A DNA stretch of 64,000 nt, from NCBI GenBank assembly GCA_002917075.1, contig NTMA01000021.1:1-64000 (forward strand). Direction: 5' to 3'. Within the stretch, counting starts at the first letter, position 1; every line of letters starts with the position of its first letter. A program made the position numbers and the translations under genes. The notes below the pieces were generated by a model that saw nothing but the letters and a program-made list of their open reading frames with translations, was not told where the DNA came from and did not search any database. This document shows positions 43,301 to 55,171 of this stretch, in pieces. This DNA comes from Hawksworthiomyces lignivorus. Taxonomy: Eukaryota; Ascomycota; Sordariomycetes; Ophiostomatales; Ophiostomataceae.

Positions 43301-44932
43301 GCCGCTTCGCTTCGCACGCGCAGGTCATCTCGATCACGCTCAAGAGCGCGCTCCAGGAAGGAAACAGCCGAGTCGTAGTCGATTTCTTCTTCGTAGATAA
43401 GACCTACTCCAACAAGCGCAGGCGTTGCCGTAGCGTTGTGGGCGAGTACCTTTTCAAAGAGATGCTTTGCTTCTGGGTGGTTTCGCGGCGTTTGGTAGTA
43501 AATAAGAGCCGTGGCGAGAAAAATCGTAAAGGCGTCCTCCGTGTTCTGATACGCAATTCCGCTGCTTTGCCGCCGTAATTCAAGGCGCTTGAGTGCCCCG
43601 CGCATCAATTCAACGTTGTCCAAGTAGTCCTCGGAATGTTGATACCAAGTAGCCATCATCCGGTAAGCCAAAAGTGATTTTGACTCTGAAACGCCGTCCA
43701 TCAAGAGAGCCAAGCGGGCCTCATCAGTCGTCGGCAAAGGTATAAAAACTTTCCTTGGGCTACTGCCCTCAGTCTTCTTTTCTTTTTCAGCCTCATCAGA
43801 CTCTCCACCCTCTCCACAGTTGTCTTTCACTTCTTCTTCTTTCTCGCCTTCAGCGGCTTCTTCTTGGCCAGGATCCTTGTTGGGAAACGGAGACAGCTCG
43901 CTGGTCAGAAATCCAGACAACACTTTCCCCAATCCCGACGTAGGGAATATTGTCCGGTATTCCCATAGCAAGCCGGCATCCCAGCCACTGATCTCCGCAA
44001 AGTCTTCCCAGTCCACAGTGATGTCCCAGGCTAGCTGAAAGGGATGCTTGATAATGACCATGCCCTTTGCTAATCTTCGCACTTCAGCCAGCTCGTTGGC
44101 TTTTTCCTCGCCAGAAAATGCTGAGAGGCGCTCGACACGGTATGCCAACAGCTTCTCTTCGTATGTGCGCCGCAAGTCGTCGTCGTTGGTCCAGTTGATG
44201 ATCTGCTCAAACAGGTGGGCCAGCTGGCTCTGCGAAAACACCTCGTTTTTGACTTCCACTGTAACTTCGACCAACCTGGCGCCGAGGCGAGTTCTCCGCT
44301 CGCCGATGAGCGTGTTGATGCGCTTCTGCTCTTCGGCTTCGATAATCTTGGCCAGCGTCTCATATGTCGCCGCCGGACGCGGCACGCGACCCTCAAGAGC
44401 TGGATATATAGGAGAGTCGGGTAGGATGATACCCAACGCATCTACGAGCTGCTTGCTGTCGCCCTTGGCGCGAGCAAAGTCGACAAAGGTATCGACGACA
44501 ACCTGGCACTTGTACATCTCGTTGGCATCGCGGAAGATCTCAGCCAGGTGGAGAGCAGCCTCTTTATACTGTGCAATGGCCTTGGCACCCTGCTTCTCAT
44601 AGACTTTTATAAGGCCCTGCCATGCTTGAGGGTCGCCTGGTTTGACACCAGCTGCCTCTTTATAGGCAGGGACGGCATCGTCGAGCTTGTCTGTCTTGTC
44701 CAGGGCAAACCCCAAGAAAATCAAACTGCATAACCCTCTCGTCAGCTGCTTAGCACACAACAGACAGATATGTAGATGCCACGTACGCCTGGTAATTCTT
44801 CGAGTCGGTCTCGAGAATATCTCGCGCTTGTTGAGCTGCCGCATCATAGTTTTGCTGCTTTAAAGCTTCTCCAATGGCCTTCAGCTGTGCTTTGGCACTA
44901 GGCTGGCCGCCGGGCTTTCTTGCTCCGGCCAT
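40366..44932 (-). CDS. SKI3: Superkiller protein Ski3 (TPR scaffold of the Ski complex)
   Basis: Two exons: 44932-44787 and 44725-40366, with a 61-nt intron whose junction restores NYQALIFLGFALDKTDKLDDAV. The product has 1,501 residues, close to the family norm. It is almost entirely TPR units; early ones include LKAIGEALKQQNYDAAAQQARDIL and AVPAYKEAAGVKPGDPQAW. The central region contains LNLAPAYTSLGVFYADYGKDRKRAFKCF and ELEAGNRKFWNALGV, both typical of Ski3/TTC37. Ski3 holds the helicase Ski2 and two copies of Ski8 and threads mRNA from the ribosome to the cytoplasmic exosome for 3'-5' decay. It is divergent from UTP22 with a 446-bp shared promoter. Confidence 0.94.
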
Positions 44933-45378
44933 TGGCAGGACCTATTCATTCCAAGAAATCCAAAACTTTACTATCGCCAAAATCAAGAAGCTATCAGAGC
45001 TCCAATATCACATCAACTCGCTGGCCTCACGTCAACTTTGCCGTCTTGCGCACTATGGGAAGGTTGGACGTTTAGCAGCTGTGGGGCAGTTCTTGGGGTA
45101 GTTATGGCTTCTATTGGCCCCCAAAGAAGCTGCTGTGAGAGCTTAGCCGCGCTGTAGCTGGTCCTCCCCGCCGGGGCTTGATCAACTATCATCCGATCTT
45201 ATCACGATAAGATTTTCTTATCTCAATTAATTTTTTTTTTCTTTATCGAGCATCACCAGCAAAAACGAAGCTCCCTCCTAGTAAATATCTTCACCAGGTC
45301 GCATCACGCACATACTTCGTGCTTTGGTACAGGACGTTTCTCTCCAAGAAGAACGTTTCCGTCGCACATCTCCCCAAA
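44933..45378. promoter_or_regulatory. Bidirectional promoter of SKI3 and UTP22 with GATA-type sites
   Basis: 446 bp between divergent starts. It includes an inverted pair CTTATC (45198-45203) and GATAAG (45206-45211) and a further CTTATC (45217-45222), three GATA-factor core sites in 25 bp. Confidence 0.55.
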
Positions 45379-48300
45379 ATGGATTCAAATCCAGCAAAAC
45401 GTCGAAAAACCGACCATTCTGCTCTTGGCGACTCCAATGCGTCGCTCTCTTTCGATGCCGCTGCCGCCGCCTCCGCTGGCATGTTTCGACCGAGCACCTT
45501 CATCCTCGAAACGGCCGAACTGCTGGAGCAGAGCAGAGTCGACTACGGCAAGCTGCTTCCAGATGCAGAAGCGCTTCTACGCAATCTGAAGGCTGCCGTG
45601 GAATCGGTGGACACGCACGATCCTATTCTCGTAAGTTGTAGCATAGACTACGCCGGCAACTCTACATTATCACACCCAGTCTTCCTTTCGGGGCTCATAG
45701 ATTGCTAATATTCCTTTCTATAGATTAGTAAAGCAATAAAATCATTTGAGAAGAAGAATGCCATCCAAATACCCTTTCCGAGCCCCCGTCCAGCCGCCGA
45801 TTCCCTCTTGAAGCTGTCTATGGAGAAGCCTGCGCATTGCAATGTTGTTGGCAGCTATGTCGCGAAGACCATGATCCGCTCCCAGCGGGAATTCTCGATT
45901 GATTTCATTGTCGAAATGCCACGCACTCTGTTTCAGGAGAAGGACTATCTGAATCTGCGCTACTTTTACAAGCGCGCATACTACCTGGCGCACATCGCCC
46001 GGGCTGTCTCCAAAGCTGCATCTCTGAAAGACGCCTTTGACGACGTGTCCTTCGCCTACCTGAACGACAACCCTCTGCTTCCCATTCTCGTTGCTACGCC
46101 AAAAAGTGCGTCGGCTGATTCATCATCGCACGGCCGGCAGTGCAAGATTCAGATCATCCCATGCTGCTCCGACGGCTTGTTCCCGCGACAGAAGCTCCTG
46201 GCTAGCAAAAACTGCCTGCGGCCGGATGCGTTCTCCTCCACTGCTTCTTCATCTACTTCCGCCTCCCCCGACGACGCGAAAGATCTGCCGCCGACACCCT
46301 TTTACAATACCACACTCAAAGCAGAGTCCACCTTTCTGCCCTGCCTAAAGCTGCTGCATCAGGCCCAGAAGACGTGCTCGGCGTTTGTGGATGCCTGCCT
46401 GCTGGGCCGCGTGTGGCTGCAGCAGCGCGGCTTCGGGGGCTCGATGGCGCGCGGTGGGTTCGGGTCGTTCGAGTGGGCTGCTCTAGTTGCGCTTCTTCTT
46501 CAGACAGGAAGCAAAAAGAAGCGGTCGTCCTCCGCCTCGTCTGGCGGTGCCGCCTCCATCCTATCCCCGTCGCTGAGCGCAACACAGATCTTCAAGGCTG
46601 TCGTCCAGTTTCTCGCATCCACCGACTTCCGCAGCAAACCCTGTATTCTCGCTGGTCCAACGCCCGAATCTGGCCTGGATTCGCTCCGCGAAGGCTCGAC
46701 GCCCGTTCTGTACGACGCGGGACGCCAGCTTAATGTTGGCTACAAGATGAGCCCGTGGTCTGCGACTATGCTGCGGCAGTACGCCAAGTGGACCCACGAG
46801 CTGCTGAAGGACGATTCCGCTCCGGACCAGTTTACACCTACGTTTATCGCCCGGGCTGATATCGCCTTGGAGGCCTTTGACATGGTGCTTCGCATCCGCC
46901 GCCCGACCTCTCTCGCTTCTACTACAAGCACGGCAATTACCAGCCGCCGTGGCGCTGTCTGGGATTTCGGGGACAGCGTCTTCCAGGTGTTGAAGAAGGC
47001 AATGGGCGACCGCGCCAAGCAGGTCTACGTCCAGCTTCCCGGCGGCCCGGCATGGTCTCTCGACCAGCCAAGTCCGGAGGTAGCCTCACCAACTGCCGAA
47101 TTAGAAGCAGCAAGCGCTTACATCTCGGTCGGTATCGCCTTCGACCCAGTTAACATGGCACGCCACATCGACCACGGGCCCGCCGCCGAGGACAAGAAGG
47201 AAGCCCGCAGGTTCCGCGAGTTCTGGGGCGAGCGAGCCGAGCTGCGGCGCTTCAGGGACGGCAGCATCTTGGAGACGCTGGTGTGGACGGCGGGCGCCGC
47301 GGGGGGGTCCATGGCCCTGTGCGAGGAGATTGTGCGATACATCCTGGGCCGGCGGTTGCAGCTGACAGACGCCGCCGACGTACAGGTGGTGGGGGGCGAC
47401 TTTGGAGCGCTGGTGCCGCTGGCGCCGGCGGCCGACGCGGCGGCATTTGCGCAGGCGCGAGAGGCTTTTGCCACGCTCGAGACCGACATCCGCGCCCTCG
47501 AGGACCTGCCGCTGCACGTGCGGCAGGTGGCACCAGTGGCGGCGGCGCTGCGGTCGGCCACGGTGCGCCCGCCGCCCGTGCAGACGCCGCGGGCGGCGCT
47601 GCACCCGATGGAGGTGGTGCTGTACTTTGAGGCGTCGGGCAAGTGGCCTGACAGCCTGGCCGCCATCCAGCGGGCCAAGCTGGCGTTTCTGCTGCACATC
47701 GGCGAGTCGCTGGAGGCGGCCAAGGCAGCGCAGACGGACGACGCGGACGCCGTGACGACGTACGTGGGCCTAGAGGAGCGCGAGGGGCCGGCGGGCGGCA
47801 GCGGCGGCGAGGGAGCCGCGGACGAAAACGGCGGCAGCAGCCAGGGTGCGGCCGCGTACCTGGACATTGTGTACCGCGACGCGGCGGCGTTCCGGCTGCG
47901 CATCCACAGCGACCTCGAGGAGACGCTGCTGGCGCGGCGCGCCCGCGACAAGACGCTGCCGCCGCCGGCGCGCCAGGGCGCCGCGCACCAGCTGGCCGCG
48001 CACCGCCGGCTGTTCGGCTGGCTGCCGCTGCACACGCAGACGGTGGCCACGCTGGCCACGCGCTTCCCCGCGCTCGGCCCCACCGTGCGCCTGGTCAAGC
48101 GCTGGTTCGCCGCCCACAAGCTGGCGGCCCACGTGTCAGACGAGCTGCTCGAGCTACTGGTCCTGCACGTCTTTCTGCGGCCCCACCCTTGGCAGGCGCC
48201 CGCCAGCGCCGCCCCGGGCTTGCTGCGCACGCTGCAGTTCCTGGCCCGCTGGGACTGGCGCGCCGAGCCGCTCGTGGTCGACACGTCGGCGCTCGCCGCC

Positions 48301-49170
48301 GACGTGCCCCCCGAGCTGCAGCCGTCGCTGCCCGAGGAGCCGTCGCTGCAGTCCGCCGCCTCGGCCGACCCACGCACCCGCCTCGCCGCCTGGCGCAAGA
48401 TCGATCCCAACATGAACCACACCGTGCTCTTCGTGGCCGCCACCCACGAGCCCAGCGGCACCGCCTTCACCACCGCCGGCGGCGGCAGCCGCCCGCTGCC
48501 GTCCAAGGTCGCCGCCGCACGCATGACCAGCCTGGCGCGCGCCGCCTGCCGCCTCGTCAAGGAGGCCGATGTGTCTGCTGCTGCTACCGCTACCGACCTC
48601 GACCCCGCGCGGCTCTTCCAGCCCTCGCTCGGCGACTACGACGTGCGCATCCACCTCTCGCCGCGCGTGGTCAAGCGGCTCGTCAAGAGCGACTTTGCCG
48701 CGGCGGACGGCGACGCCGACACCGACGGCCGCCGCCGCTCCTCCGTCTACAAGAACCTCAACCCCCGCACCAACCGCGCCCTGCACGTCCTCCCGCGCCA
48801 CCCCGTGCAGCTGCTCCTCGACCAGCTGGACGCCGCCTACGGCGCCGGCGCCAGCGGCGGCGTCGGCCCCATCGTCTTCTTCCACGGCGCGCCCGCCACC
48901 GCCGCCGACAACGACAGCGACGACTACGTCATCGCCGCCATGTGGAACCCCCAGGTGCACCGCCGGCCGTTCCGCGTCCACATGCCGTGCTCGTTCCGGC
49001 CAGCGGCGGCAGGCGCAATGGGCAAGGCCAAGGCCAAGGGCGGCGCGGAGGACGAAGAGGCCCAAGACGGCAGCAGCGCCGAGGAGCTCGTTGAGGTTAA
49101 CCGCGAGGCGATCCTCGCAGAGATCGCCCGGATCGGCGGGTCCCTGATTGAAAGAATCGAAGTAAAATGA
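45379..49170 (+). CDS. UTP22: U3 snoRNP / UTP-C component Utp22 (Nrap family)
   Basis: Two exons: 45379-45630 and 45724-49170. The 93-nt intron (GTAAGT donor, TATAG acceptor) joins THDPIL to ISKAIKSFEKK. The result is 1,232 residues, the usual size for Nrap/Utp22. The ATG at 45379 (MDSNPAKRRKTD) starts a nuclear-localisation-like basic patch. Family landmarks include FIVEMPRTLFQEKDYLNLRYFYKRAYYLAHIA, GRVWLQQRGF, GFGSFEWAALVALLLQTG, and RLFGWLPLHTQTVATLATRFPALGPTVRLVKRWFAAH. In the last quarter are WRKIDPNMNHTVLFVA and VIAAMWNPQVHRRPFRV. Utp22 belongs to the Rrp7-CK2 UTP-C module of the small-subunit processome and supports 18S rRNA maturation in the nucleolus. The C-terminal part is unusually rich in alanine and GC. 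Confidence 0.95.
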
Positions 49171-51973
49171 GCGGGACGGCAAAGGAAAAGCACAGCGACA
49201 GACGCTGCCTAATGAACACAAGCATCCATAAGCAAAACCAAAAAAGAGCATTTGCATATAAATCTATAGATTAGGAGACGACTACGTGAAAACGTGAAAG
49301 ACATTGTCTATCTAACTCGTCACGGCAGAACGCCACCAAAAGAATACCAAGCATTTTTTCACTAGAAACACAGCCAGCAATACTACAAAATTCATTTCAA
49401 ACTGTACCTGGAGTTATCTGGGAAATCAGCTCTGCCATATATTCATAAAGAAAGTGTTATTTTCTAATAAATAAATAAGTAAGAAAACAAAGGGAACTGA
49501 CGCGTCAGTTGATACACAGCTCAGTCATGAATACACTCCAGGCGAATTACCTATTCACCATATCCCTCATAAATGTGCATATTATTCACATATACCTCAC
49601 ATTTGGCCTCACTATTGCAATGTTTCTTTTCTTAGCTCACAGTAAGGCAGAGGAATGGCGGGTCATAAATATGCATGCCACTACTACATGTAGTATTTAG
49701 TTCCCGTTTTCTGGAGGACAAAGTAGCACTTTATCTACGCGGCATATAAACATAGCCTGCTTTAGAAGCTGTTAAAAATATCACAAGCTCCTTAAAATCC
49801 GGTATGGCTGAGAAATTCTGGCAAAGTGTAGTACGTTGCATCAAGCAGACGAACTGCGTGACAACGGTCTAGCCTCGCGTCGGAGCGCAGTCACTTCGTC
49901 TATGTAGATACCGCGGACTAGAGAAGACGATTTACATCATACAGAATGTTGCTCTTAGAGTAGAAAGAAGAAAGGCGGCAACAACTGACGAAGCAAACAT
50001 GCATCCGATCTGCATCTTCTCCCATGGTTCCTCAATCAGCCCATTGCGTCCCCATCGTAAAGTTCTCGCCCTTCGTCGACCTTTTTTCTTTCGAAGCGCA
50101 CACCTCAGTCCGAGTTTCCCGCCTTTCGTTCGTCTAAAAACAAAATCCTCTTCCTATCTCCTCAGGCTCTTATTCCTTTTTCTGATTTTCTTCCGCCCTC
50201 TTCCCCCCCCCCTTTCTCCTCTCTGCCTCTCATTTTCTCCCCACTATCGCCCCAGAAGCGAGCTTCAGGATCCTTGGCGATGTGGATAAATTGCGGGGGA
50301 TCGACTAATAACATATCCGCACATCATATATCTAGGCAGTTAAGCACGGCACCCTAGCAGGGGATGTCAGTGTCACTTTTCATATTTGCCTCTTTCGGAC
50401 GGTCCATTTTGATTTGCCTTTGACGTTTCCTTGGCACGTCGTCCTCAACGAACAATTCTGCGCCTCATTCTTGCATAGCGTTCGCCCTCCAGACATCTGA
50501 GTGGCGTCCATCACATTGCCTTCCTTCTGTCAGAATTCTAAAAAGTGTAACTGCCCGTTAGGAAGCTCGAGTTGACCAAGAATCTGCTCAAACAAGGGGA
50601 AACGTCTGAGTTGCCCAAAGCGAACCAATCCTGTTTATTGTCGTCTATTACCCCCCTTGCTTTTAAAGAGCCAGATTTTTGTGTGTTGCTGGCCACAATA
50701 TCCAGGAATCCGTAGGATGGCACATTAGGTAGCTGCTCGGCGCAAGTTGTCGTCTTTCTTATATAAGTACTACATTCATGTTGACCTTCTTCATTGGGTA
50801 GGTTAGGGCGTCCGCCTTGTCCCAATCCACGGGTTTGATGTCTCTCTTCGGCTCTGTTTGTTTCTTGGCATAATCTACAAGGCAGAACAATCAACATTAA
50901 AGGTATCTTGGTAGAAATGCCACTGAAAACTGTCGTATGCCTGGCCAGACTTATGAAATTCTTAGATAACAGCCCCCAATCCCTCTTTCGGTTTCTCTCC
51001 GCTTGCTTCGGCCCCTTTGTGATTTAGCTTGGGACAGTATTGCATGTCTCGACCCGTTTTATCCATTTTCGTCATCTCGTCCGCTGCTTGAAGTTTCTCC
51101 TCATCAACGCGGTCTTGTACTTCTGTCTTTCTTTGTTTGTTTCCTTTTTTTGGTATATAGACAGTTCTCGAACGCAACGTAGCCGCCCTTGTTCTCTGCT
51201 GTTCTGCTGCGATCTCTTGTGTCCCATAGTATTTTTAAATTTCTCCTTCCTAGTTGACATCGCCACATGCACATACTCTCATGGCTGAGGCATATCTACA
51301 GAGTCTCTATACAAATGTCTTAATTATTCGTTTAGCAAGCACTTGCTTTTTCCGTCTTAGAAATCCTCACATCTTGAATTTGTATGTGCCTTAATATCGC
51401 ATCTTCACCGCGTCCTTGCGTAAATTGTATCTGTTCCACATGATGTGTAAACGAGCGTGTACGAATAATTCTCACTCACCGTGGATTTTTTTTCCTGTTT
51501 GGGCCACTTCCTGAAGTGCCTCTGCTGTCTCTTCTACGCTCACTTGATCCAACTTCGCCTCTTCTGATTCCCTCCTCTGGCTTCTGTTCAAAATATATCA
51601 TTGACTGAGAATATTAGCGTTTCATCGGCCTTCTGCCTCCCCATTTCGGTCCTTCTCTATCCTAGCCTACCGTTCCGCACGACCACCTTTTCCTCCTCTT
51701 CAATTCACTTTACATCCTTGTGAATCCTGCTCTTCGATCTTGGCTTTAAGGTCGCGGGAGACCCTCTCTGGTTGTTGGTCCATCTCTATTCAAAGAAAAT
51801 GAAATGAGAGTTGATAAACAACCCTTGTTGTTTCTTTGGCATCATTGCTACCCATTTGTTTCTTAGCAGACTTTTCCTATAAGAAAAAAAAGAAGACCAT
51901 ATAAAGTGAAGAGCAGTAAGAGGCTCTGCTTGCTTTCCTTTTGTGCCTTTTTCAACTTCGCCCTCCTGTCAAA
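49171..51973. other. 2.8-kb gene-poor spacer, UTP22 to MFS transporter
   Basis: AT-rich from 49200 to 49960, then C/T-rich blocks (50090-50250 and 51480-51720). Only short frames without domains occur (50538-50897, 51040-51288). It probably contains a long 5' region of the transporter; I see no terminal repeats or RNA genes. Confidence 0.5.
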
Positions 51974-53835
51974 ATGGTGAGCAGCGACACCGAAAAGAAC
52001 ACCGCCGGCTCCGGCGAAGCGTATACGGTTAAATCGGATAGTAGCATCGTCCCTGAAGATGAGGTGCTGCAGGAATTCTCGCCCGACGAGCAGAAGAAGA
52101 TCATCAGCCGTATTGACCGGCGGCTTGTCGTCACCGTCGGCTTCATGTACTGCGTATCCCTTATGGACCGCACAAATTTGGGCGCTGCCAACATTGCCGG
52201 CATGGAAGATGATCTCGGCCTGTCTATTGGTACCCGTTACGTATGTTCCCTTTTGCTCTATCTCTCCTTTTCTCTCTCGCTGCTGAAGCCCTAACCCCCA
52301 ACATGCCAGTCGATTATGACTCTGGTTTTCTTCATTCCATATGTTCTGCTTCAGCCACCTTCGACTGTTATCGTGCGCAAAGTTGGTCCTCGTCTCCACC
52401 TCGCTGGTATCACGCTCTTCTGGGGTGTCGTCATGATCGGCATGGCCTTCGTTAAGACATGGAACGTAATGGCCGGCCTTAGAGTTATCTTGGGCGCTCT
52501 TGAGGCTGGCTTCTTCCCTAGCTGTGTGTACCTGCTCAGCACTTGGTATACACGATGTACGTATGAATTTTTATGTTTCTCCCATTCTATGGTAACGAAT
52601 GTCGCTGCCAATTGGAAGAAATCTTTTCTGACTGCATTGGATAGACGAGGTTGGCAAGCGGAATGCCCTGTTTTATCTCCTTGGCTGCATCGCCGCCGCG
52701 TGTACTGGTGTTCTGTCCGCTGGCATCATGCAGATGAAAGGAATTCAGGGTTTGTCTGGGTAGGTTGCTTCTCCGTCCTCTTACATCTTCGTCCTTTTTA
52801 AACTCTTAGTCGCTTTCAAAAGAGAGTGGAAACTGGCAGCTGACAAGGCGTCCCAACACGTTTCAGATGGCGCTGGATCTTTATCATCGAGGGCCTCATC
52901 ACCTGCCTGCTGGGCATCGGCGGCTACTGGCTCCTGGTTGACTTTCCTGACTCCGAGCGGAAGACGTGGCGCTTCCTGGGCAAGCGCGAGCGGGCCTGGG
53001 TGGTGGCACGCGTCAACGCAGACCGCGGCGACGCGGAGCTGCCGCCCTTTACGATGACGGCGTACCTGCGGTCGGCGCTGGACTGGCGGGTGTGGGCGTA
53101 TGCGATGATGTTCTTCAACACGACCACGATCACGTACTCGCTGGCGTACTTCCTGCCCATCATCCTGGAGAAGAGCTTGGGCTTTACGCTGGTGCAGGCG
53201 CAGTGCCTGGCGACGCCGCCGTACGTGCTGGCGGCCATCGTCATGATGGCGACGAGCTGGGTGGGCGACCGCTACAAGGTGCGCGGGCCCATTGTCGTGT
53301 TCAACAATCTTCTGTGCCTGATCGGCCTGCCCATCGTCGGCTTCCACTCGAGCCCGGGCGTGCGCTACCTGGGCGTGTTCCTGGTCACCGCTGGCGCCAA
53401 CTCCAACGTGCCCGCTGTCATGTCGTACCAGGCCAACAACATCCGCGGCCAGTGGAAGCGCGCCTTTGCCAGCTCCACCTTTGTCGCCTTTGGCGGCATC
53501 GGCGGCATCTGCGGCAGCCTCGTCTTCCGCTCGCAGGACAGCCCCACCTACCGGCCCGGTATCTACGCGTGCATCGCCACGAGCCTGCTGAGCCTCCTGC
53601 TCGTCACCGCGCTGGATCTGAGCTTCTACTGGAGCCACCGCAAGGCCGACCGGAACGGGACCGAGCTCGAGGCCGTCGACGTAAGTTTGCCCTTTCCTTT
53701 GCTCCATCTCTCAATCCGGCGCTTTTGGACCTCTCTGTTTGCGCTCCCCCCTTTCCCCCCTGCAAAGTGGCAAGACATGCTAACACTCGTTCATGACAGG
53801 GCGAATACCAACCGGGATTCCGCTATACGTACTAA
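51974..53835 (+). CDS. MFS transporter, Dal5/Tna1 (anion:cation symporter) family
   Basis: Five exons: 51974-52240, 52310-52556, 52645-52759, 52867-53680 and 53800-53835. They encode 492 residues. The final exon codes only GEYQPGFRYTY, the short C-terminal FRY-type ending of this family. Motifs include LDRTNLG-like SLMDRTNLGAANIAGM in the first loop, LRVILGALEAGFFPSCVYLLSTWYTRYEVGKRNALFY around helices 4-5, and GLSGWRWIFIIEGLIT before helix 6. After the central loop come LAYFLPIILEKSLGFT and QANNIRGQWKRAFASSTFVAFGGIGGICGS. About twelve hydrophobic helices are present. Members take up allantoate, nicotinate, small carboxylates or thiamine-type vitamins across the plasma membrane; the substrate cannot be read from sequence. 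No neighbouring pathway genes help. Confidence 0.92.
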
Positions 53836-55171
53836 GCTGGGAAGAGAATGTGTGCCTCTATAGGAGGGAGGATATTATGGAAAAGCAAGATGTATTGTTG
53901 TAATGATTTGGCTGCAAGTTGCGCTGCTCATATAATAATGGACCGATTCATGAGACGTCTCGCAGGTCGAAATTCCAATCCGTAGTCTCAAACAGCGTCC
54001 TAAATTTTGCGCCCTCACAACACAATTCTCAGCTCAGAACATAAAGCACCCGAACATGGCTTGAGAAGCCGTCGCCCGGCTCTACAGAATAATACCACTG
54101 TATCACTTTGGGAGTTCAAATCTTGAAGCTTCATCAACGCCGATGGAAAGCAAGTAGGCCATTTTGGGAATTTTGCTGGCCGGGTCTTATCAGCTCATGC
54201 ACATGGACAAGCAGCGAAATAATGTTGACAAAAAAAACTGAAAGATCTCCTGTCTATGCCCTGTGAGTAGTGTTTTTTCTGGCCATGTCTCCCAGACCAC
54301 CAATTACCTCTCGGATAGATGTAGCTTGCCTTCATCCTCCTCCTGAATATGTGAGGCAATAAGAGATCATGGGTCTGCCTGCTCTTTAGAAAGATACTGA
54401 ACAACAATCCGCCAGTTCCCATTTGCCTGCTTAGGAATATGCCCTCCAGGTTGCTAAAAAGTCTCCCGCGCAATGAGATTTCCATCACGTAGAAAACCAA
54501 AATAAATTCATCCAAGTCATTGGCTCATATGCCTCGAATAGAGTCTTTAGAGTTAGCATGTATCCAACTGCTTTTGCCATTAGGTCACGTCTCTTCTATT
54601 TCTCAATATTTACTCCGTCCTGTCTACATTCAGAAGAGAAACAAATAAAATACAATACGAGACGAAAGTGAGCTCTCATTAAGAAGAAGTCCATTGTCAA
54701 GACAACCATCAGCTGTGTCGCTATCGCCTGTCATTTGAGAAAACTAGTGACTGCAAATGACGTGGTTATTGCCTTTGTAGGAAGTCTTGAGACGCACTCA
54801 CCTAGTTCTTCCCTGCGTTTGTCCCTCTTCGCTCGTTCGTTCCTTCTTCGTTTGCACCTCTCCATCTCTAGCAGTCTTATCACCCGCTCCTTCCTTCTTT
54901 TCTCCTACTGCCTCGTCACTATAAATATCTCCTCTCTTCGCTCGCCTTCTCCCTCTCTTCTTCTCCCTCTCCTCTTTTGCCTCTCCTCTCCTCCTCTCCC
55001 CAAGCCAACTTCTTCTCTGCTCTCCTTCCGCCTCCCCTATTGGCTTCTTCTTTTATTCCTCTTTACTCGACTTCAAATATATTGTGTCACCCTTCTCAAG
55101 TACTAGCTTCTCTTCATCTCAATTTGCTCATCTTATCACTTCATCTGGACTCCTGGCATAAAAACAGTCTT
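53836..55171. promoter_or_regulatory. Promoter region of the Argonaute gene
   Basis: Spacer of about 1.3 kb. The last 350 bp are a long C/T-rich tract (54800-55070), with TATAAATAT at 54920. The first part is the transporter 3' region; no gene is recognised. Confidence 0.5.
54920..54928 (+). promoter_or_regulatory. TATA box candidate for the Argonaute gene
   Basis: TATAAATAT about 250 bp upstream of the Argonaute ATG, within a pyrimidine-rich stretch. Confidence 0.45.

Noticed and set aside
47118..48560. 480-codon antisense open frame over UTP22
   Set aside because: Same GC-bias shadow; the sense strand has a complete Nrap protein.
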